Shown here piece by piece: positions 58,350-64,000 of a stretch of 64,000 nucleotides of DNA; within the stretch, counting starts at the first letter, position 1, and each line of letters opens with the position of its first letter. Location: contig CM055095.1 of NCBI GenBank assembly GCA_029204225.1, positions 57,678,820 through 57,742,819 on the forward strand. The letters are read 5' to 3'. The notes beneath the pieces are model-generated. The model saw nothing but the letters and a program-made list of their open reading frames with translations. It was not told the origin of the DNA and made no database searches. Source of the stretch: Diphasiastrum complanatum. Lineage: Eukaryota > Streptophyta > Lycopodiopsida > Lycopodiales > Lycopodiaceae. The translations under genes and the position numbers were made by a program.

Positions 58350-59225
58350 GTGATGGGGATTCCGTCGACCTCACCTGGCAGTGATGACACCCTAGGCTCA
58401 GAAAAACTGTTGCAAACCTTAGGCAAGGCAGTTTTAGAACTTCATCAGAGCAATACACAACGGGATAAACAAATGCAAAATCTATTTAATCAACTGCAGG
58501 CTATTAACTCTAACAACTATATTTTTCGACGATAAAAAGTTTAAACGTCCGGAAGTTGTTGAAGACTGGATAAATCGTTGGACAAGCTATTTTAGCTTGC
58601 ACAACGTCCCAAAGGATAAACGAATATCATTGGTTCTATTGTTTCTGGAAGGTAAAGCCTCTTCTTGGTGGAGGGAACTTTCCACGAAACCGGTGACTTG
58701 GGCTGGATTTCTGACGGAATTCCGAAAGCTTTTGCCATGATAGACGATTCCGAGCTGTATATTCGGTTTATCAACCGCAAAATGGGCAACCGAGAACTAG
58801 ACGGTTATGTCCAAGAGTTCTTAAGGTGCCGCTTTTTTATGGTAAGTTAGCACAACGACAATTTATTGTCGGACTGCCAGCTGACTATCGAAATGAATAC
58901 AAACGAAATATCCTTAACTCACTAGAGGATGCTATCAGTGTGGCGAAAGCCTATGATAGTACATTTGTTGCATCACGGAAAAGCATGCACAGCCAAACGA
59001 CCCCGAAACCCAAGAAAGAAAAATCCTATAAGCGTAAGAAGCAGTTTTTTGATGAGCTGGAAGCAGAAGCGTACCAACAGTCAAAGAAGAAGAATAATAA
59101 GAAGAAATTGGTGGTGAAAGACAAAGCATGGTTGGCGGCGCTTAAACAGAATCTGTGTTTCCTCTGCAATAAATCCGGGCACCGTGCTAAACAGTGTCCC
59201 GAACGGAAAGCAAAGTCGTGGATTT
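58350..59225 (+). pseudogene. Chromovirus D gag
   Basis: Starts at ATG 58350 (MMGIPSTSPGSDDTLGSEKL). After a stop at 58533 it continues in another frame with VVEDWINRWTSYFSLHNV, ISLVLLFLEGKASSWWREL, VTWAGFLTEFRKLLP, the gag core. A further shift gives ELDGYVQEF, QFIVGLPADYRNEY and a Lys-rich stretch. The zinc knuckle CFLCNKSGHRAKQC lies at 59156-59197. It forms the capsid of the particle in intact copies. Confidence 0.88.
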
Positions 59226-59229
59226 ACCG

Positions 59230-60702
59230 GCAGGTAAATTGGAAGTCAATTTGTTGAATAATTGTGACTGTACTTGTAACTTTAGTGCGCTCTCTTTCAA
59301 GCCTAATGAATTGTTTCGTGTGAGAGGCAATATTTTAGAGAAAGACGTGAATGTGCTATTTGATTCAAGTAGTACTCACAATTTTTTGAATGCTCGACTT
59401 ATACAGAAGCTTAGAGTGCCCACCATGGCCAGTGATCACCGTTACGTGGTCCGTCTTGCCTCAGGGTTAGACACTGAGATTTGGGATGTCAAAGTCTCGA
59501 ACTTAGAGCTTCGGATCCAGGACTATGTTGAGCCGTTGAATTTCCATGTCATGAATCTGGACCAGACTGATGTAATTTTGGGCTATGAATGGTTTTTTGG
59601 AAAGTCAGACTCTTTAGAGATAGATTTTAAAAATCATTCTATGGTATTTAAAGATAAGTTTGATCAAATTGTCTCTATTTCTGGAGAGACTGATGTACTT
59701 CCATCGCCGATGATTTCCTCGGCTGAATCAATTGAGAAACTTCATGATTCTGAGTATGAACTGTTTCACTTGATTTTGAAATCTCGTATGCATTGTGATG
59801 TTGGGGATGTGAATGTGTATTCATGCTTTAACACCGAAAATTTGCATCAAGAACAACAGCTTTTGCAAGATTTAAAACAAGAGTTTACGGAAGTTTTTCC
59901 GAAGCAGCTACCTTATGGACTACCACCCGCTCGGTCGGTAAATCATAAGATAGATCTTTTGCCCGATAGCCGTCCTATCTTCAGAAAACCATATCGGTTT
60001 AGTCAGAAGAAAGAGGAGGAAGTGGCTAGGCAGATAGAGGAGTATCTCAAGATGGGACACATAAGACCTAGTAAATCTCCGTGGGGAGCACCTGTCCTTC
60101 TTAAGAGTAAGAAAGATGGGAGTTTTCGGCTATGTGTAGATTACAAGGGTCTGAACAAACTAATAGTTAAAAATAAATACTCGTTGCCCAGGATGGACGA
60201 TCTCATAGATCGATTGAATGGAGCTAAATACTTCATGAAAACTAATCTACGTATGGGATACCATCAAATTAGGATACATCCGAAAGATGTATCTAAAATC
60301 GGTTTTAGGACCAGGTTTGGCCACTACGAGTTTCTTGTATTGCCCTTTGGTTTGACAAATGCTCCGGCTACTTTCCAGCAAATGATGAACGATCTGTTTC
60401 GTCCATATTTGGGGAAGTTCGTAGTAGTGTTTATGGACAATATTCTGATCTATAGCAGAACACTCAAAGAGCATGCTAAGCATCTCCGTACTGTCTTACG
60501 TATCTTAAGACAAGAGAAGCTTTATGCAAAAGAATCAAAGTGCGAATTCTTCAAGAAGGAACTTCTTTACCTAGGTCATAAGATTACCACTTTTGGGATC
60601 AAGATTGACGAAGAAAAGGTGAAGACGGTAGTGGAATGGCTAATTCTTAAAACAATGCGTGAACTTGAGTCATTCTTAGGTTTCACTGTGTTTTTTCCGT
60701 AG
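59230..60702 (+). pseudogene. Chromovirus D protease and RT, catalytic residues lost
   Basis: One long frame (59194-60702). The protease has LFDSSSTHNFLNARLI, where the DSG triad is DSS (59362-59370), and DVILGYEWFFGK. RT has PYGLPPARSVNHKIDLLPDS, WGAPVLLKSKKDGSFRLCVD and MKTNLRMGYHQIRI. The first catalytic Asp of RT is Asn (60244-60246) and the YxDD box reads FMDN (second Asp to Asn at 60439-60441). The following block YLGHKITTFGIKI is normal. The frame ends in a run of six T at about 60692, one T too long, which shifts the connection domain. Enzymatic activity is not expected. Confidence 0.92.
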
Positions 60703-61111
60703 ATTTGCAGAGGAGTACTCGGAGATTGCTACAACTCTCAACAATTTGTTGAAAGGAGTGAAATGTCGCAAAGGTAGGCCAAGTCCTCCTATTAGATGGA
60801 ATGAGAAATTAGATGAGAGTTTTCGCAAAATCAAGCATCTAATTGCCTCAGCTCCAGTTTTGAGGATAGCAGATCCAGATTTGTTGTTCTTCATTAACAC
60901 TAACGCGAGTGATACGGCTATTGGAGCTGTTCTCTTACAGGAGGGTCAGCCCATTGCCTTTGAGAGTAAGAAACTAACCGATGCTCAGGTAAGGTACACC
61001 ACTCAGGAAAAAGAGCTTTTTGTTGTGATCCATGCATTGAAATCATGGAGGCATTACATGTACGGTAATAAATTGGTGGTTAATACGGATCATTGATCTT
61101 TAATTTGCGAG
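60703..61111 (+). pseudogene. Chromovirus D connection domain and RNase H
   Basis: Reads RRFAEEYSEIATTLNNLLKG, PIRWNEKLDESFRKIKHLIA, then RNase H FINTNASDTAIGAVLLQEGQ; the usual ETDASD is NTNASD, with the catalytic Asp changed to Asn at 60902-60904. KELFVVIHALKSWRHYMYGN and NTDH follow, then stop TGA at 61094. Confidence 0.9.
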
Positions 61112-62794
61112 GTGGTTGATTTGCGAGGTTGTAAGGCCAGATGGGCAAAATTCATGCAAGAATTCGACTTTGAAGTGCGGTATATCAAAGGCTCATCTAA
61201 TCAGGTGGCTGATGCACTTAGTCGAATTGGTGAAGTGAATGAACTTTCCTTCACTGAGATCAATACAGACTTTTATCTCTCCCTGAGAGGTCTTTATGAG
61301 AAAGACCCACATTTTGGACCAATCTGGAATAGAGTTCTAGCAGTTTCATCAAGTGGGACTGATAATCATGGTGGTCAGTCTGGGGGGAAGGTTATAAAGG
61401 GTACTGATGACTTCTCTATCCGTAATGGACTTTTGTTCAAGAAAGGGAAGGTTTGTGTGCCTGATGTGGATGTTGTTAAGAATAAAATTCTTTATGAATG
61501 TCATGACTCACCATGTGCAGGACATCCCGGCATACATCGTACATTGGATTTGGTACGAAGGGATTTTTATTGGCCAAAACTTAAGCCCTTTGTAGAATCT
61601 TATGTGGTCAAGTGTGACCAATGCCGGTTAAATAAAGCTGAACGCCATAAGGCTGGCAGGTTGTTGCATCCATTGGATATTCCTGATAAGAGATGGGATA
61701 ATATTTTCATGGATTTTGTGGTTGGGTTACCGTGGATGAATAAACAGCATGATGCAATTTGGGTTGTGGTTGACCGTCTTACCAAATTGGCTACGTTTAT
61801 TTCTGTAAAGACCACCACGAAGGCTATTAATTTAGCTCAGATATTTGTAGAGCGTCTTTTTAGGCTTTACGGATTACCAAGTGATATTGTGAGCGATAGC
61901 GATCTGAAATTCACCGGCCACTTTTGGTCGGCCGTATTCGCTAAACTAGAGATGACACTGAGCTTGGATTCTTTTGATCATCCTGAGACGAATGGACAGA
62001 TGGAAAGAACAAATCAAACAATGGAACAAATGCTTTGGGCATATGTTTCCAGATGGCAATCTGATTTGGAAAAATACCTTCCATTGATCGAGTTTGCCTA
62101 TAATAGTAGTAAGCATTCGGCTACCAGTTATAGCCCGTTTATGCTTATGTACGGTTTTGAGCCTAGGGCACCCATTGCGATTGAGACTTGGACGATCAAG
62201 TTTCAGAAAGTAGCGGATTTCCTACACGATATGCAAGAAATACTACGGATTGCACGTGAAAATATCCAGAGTGCCCAGGATAGGAACAGACATTATGCAA
62301 ATCTAAAAAGATCACCGAGAGACTTCCAAGTGAGAGGCTGGGTATATTTGAGAATCTCGAAGGATTCAAGTGTAATGCGTATCGGCAAGCATTATAAGTT
62401 GTCCCCTAGATATAGAGGACCGTTTAAGATCTTGAAAAAGATCGGATCCTTAGCTTACCAATTGGAACTCCCAAAAAAATTGCAAGTGCATCCCGTATTT
62501 CATGTTAGTCGTCTGAAAAAGAGTCTTCGTGAAGGAGATCATCTTGGATCTGGAGATCAGTTGGACCTGTTGGATGAATCATTGGGTGTATCTCGTCTTG
62601 AACCCGAAAAGATCTTGGATACAAGAACTAAACGATTGAAAAATCGTATAATTATCGAGCATCTGGTTCGATGGAGGGGATGTACAGACGATGACGATTC
62701 ATGGGAACATGAAGGAAGCTTAAGGAGGAACTTTTCTAGCTTTAAGTTTCAAGGACAGAACTTGAATAAGGGAGGAAGAATGTCATGCCCATGA
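61112..62794 (+). pseudogene. Chromovirus D RNase H tail, integrase and chromodomain
   Basis: A 560-codon frame. RNase H tail ([19 protein letters not shown]), integrase zinc region (HDSPCAGHPGIHRTLDL, then CDQC) and a core with the DDE residues in place (FMDFVVGLP; IVSDSDLKFTGHFW; HPETNGQMERTNQTME). Then GPFKILKKIGSLAYQLELP and VHPVFHVSRLKKSL, and a C-terminal chromodomain (LEPEKILDTRTKRLKNR, IIEHLVRWRGCTDDDDSWEH). Chromodomains of this type bind modified histone H3 and guide integration towards heterochromatin. This frame has no stop, so integrase and chromodomain may be the last intact part. The stop codon lies 14 bases inside the 3' LTR. Confidence 0.93.
62769..62780 (+). other. Polypurine tract of chromovirus D
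   Basis: aagggaggaagaa next to the 3' LTR start; primes second-strand synthesis. Confidence 0.85.
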
Positions 62795-63266
62795 CTGGTC
62801 TCGGATAGTGTGTCCACGCTAGGGACCGATAGACCAACAACCTGTAAGTTGATTGTGACTATAAGGGAATTGGGGTCCTTATGTGTATATGGTCATAATT
62901 AATGGTTGTAGGCCTAAACATATGGTAGTGGAGTTGGTATGGGTCTATCAGTGAGTCATTAGGGAACTGGATGACGTGGCCCAAATAGGCTGCAGAGTTG
63001 TCCAGTGAGGTGTCACAGTGCACTACTAGTGGTGCATGGGTCTTGGAGGGTATAAGTATACCTGCTGGGCTCTCTAGTGTATGCTTGATTTGTGATGAGT
63101 AGCTACATGCTGCTGGTGTGATCCTCTTTCCATGACTACGATTGATCCATAGCTTGGGGTCTAGATCCGTTCGATCTAGGTTTGGTTGGGTTGGTTTATC
63201 CACCACCTGTTCCCTTGTGTTGTTGCTTGTGATGGTATGCTTAGGCTAGAATCCCGTGACTTTATA
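62781..63266 (+). repeat. Chromovirus D 3' LTR
   Basis: 486 bp, TGTCATGCCCATGACTGG...GACTTTATA. It has a short extra segment (about 63010-63035, tgtcacagtgcactactag..) absent from the 5' LTR. Followed by CAAAG. Confidence 0.92.
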
Positions 63267-63985
63267 CAAAGGAGGAGATGAAGCAATATCCGTTTCACTC
63301 CATCATCGGCTCACTGATGTATGCAATGATTTGCACTCGACCCGACATTGCGTATTTAATCGGTTCACTTAGCCAGTTTCTATCAAATCCAGGTCTAACC
63401 CACTAGAAAGCACTCACAAAAGTCATGAAGTACATCTAGGCAACCAAACATTTTAGCATCTGTTATGGAGGAAACCAACCTTCCAACATACTTGAAGGAT
63501 AAACAAACGTGGATTGGGTAGGAGATAGCGTTACTAGAAGGTCTACTTCTGGTTTTGTATTTTTATACAATCAAGGCCCAATCTTATAGAATAGCCAAAA
63601 ATAGACCTCAAAAGCATTATCATCAACTGAATCAAAGTACATTACTCCCACAAATGCTACAAAGGAGGCAATTTGGCTGAGGCACCTGCTAGCAGACATC
63701 AACCTTGCACAGTCACATCCAACGACCATATTTTGTGACAACCAAAGCACCATAGCTCTCTCTCTCTCAATCCAAGATTTCATTATCGAAGCAAGCATAT
63801 CAAAATCAAGTATCACTATTTGAGAGAAAAAGTGCAAAGCAAGGAGGTATCCTTAGTCTATTACAGGACAAAATCAATGATAGCAGATTACTTCACGAAG
63901 GCTTTGTCAAATGATCACCATCTCAAATTCAATGACATTGTTGAATCTGAAAATAAAAAAATTTCAAGACCACATTAAGGGGGAG
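63267..63985 (+). pseudogene. Copia E RNase H and polypurine tract
   Basis: Reads YPFHSIIGSLMYAMICTRPD, KVMKYI, STSGFVFLYNQGPIL, SKALSSTESKYITPTNATKE, AIWLRHLLADINLA, TIFCDNQSTIALS and MIADYFTKALSNDHHLKF, with several stops. The purine tract TTAAGGGGGAG ends at 63985. Confidence 0.88.
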
Positions 63986-64000
63986 TGTTGGAATTCGATG
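63986..64000 (+). repeat. Start of copia E 3' LTR (cut by window end)
   Basis: TGTTGGAATTCGATG directly after the purine tract. Confidence 0.75.

Overview
The window reads as nuclear DNA of a land plant with a large, repeat-rich genome. It has one clearly recognisable host gene, a three-exon CASP-like membrane protein of the embryophyte CASPL5 type. Almost everything else is Ty1-copia or Ty3-gypsy LTR retrotransposon in many states of decay, plus long GA/CT microsatellites. The first CASPL5 intron is about 13.5 kb and is filled with retroelements. Giant intron, old elements and tolerated nesting suggest a gymnosperm or another large-genome vascular plant; this is inference, because no species-diagnostic gene was seen.

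Layout. 1-3.3 kb: a decayed copia pol and a minus-strand gag scrap. 3.4-18.9 kb: CASPL5 leader, exon 1 (4279-4484), intron 1, exons 2 and 3 (18012-18144, 18328-18519) and downstream repeats. Intron 1 holds a gypsy element with truncated LTRs (5387-8275), a second gypsy pol remnant (8562-9960) with a 401-bp TRIM inside it (8938-9338), and a 5.3-kb non-autonomous LTR element without recognisable gag/pol (11692-17034). The TRIM and the 5.3-kb element keep perfect 5-bp target-site duplications. 19-32 kb: AT-rich DNA with a kinesin-14 exon scrap, gypsy and copia fragments on both strands, a row of hairpins near 26.5 kb and an unidentified repetitive ORF remnant.

32-46 kb: four related copia copies (two plus, two minus, joined tail to tail near 36365). 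The minus ones sit inside a gypsy element whose RNase H (40450-40802) and integrase (45425-46460) are now separated. 46.5-64 kb: a three-level nest. A plus-strand copia (46461 to beyond the window end) is interrupted at 50356-63266 by a chromodomain gypsy element. That element's 5' LTR is in turn interrupted at 50636-56363 by a minus-strand gag-only LTR element. Near-perfect target duplications mark both events.

The most notable object is the TRIM. Each 144-bp LTR contains a complete tRNA-like sequence; the left copy has consensus A and B boxes, and the initiator-Met primer site follows the LTR directly. This resembles the Cassandra elements, whose LTRs carry 5S RNA, but with a tRNA. Second are the gag-only element with three zinc knuckles of unusual spacing, and the chromovirus whose protease, RT and RNase H active sites are lost through G-to-A type changes. 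No intact autonomous retrotransposon is present.
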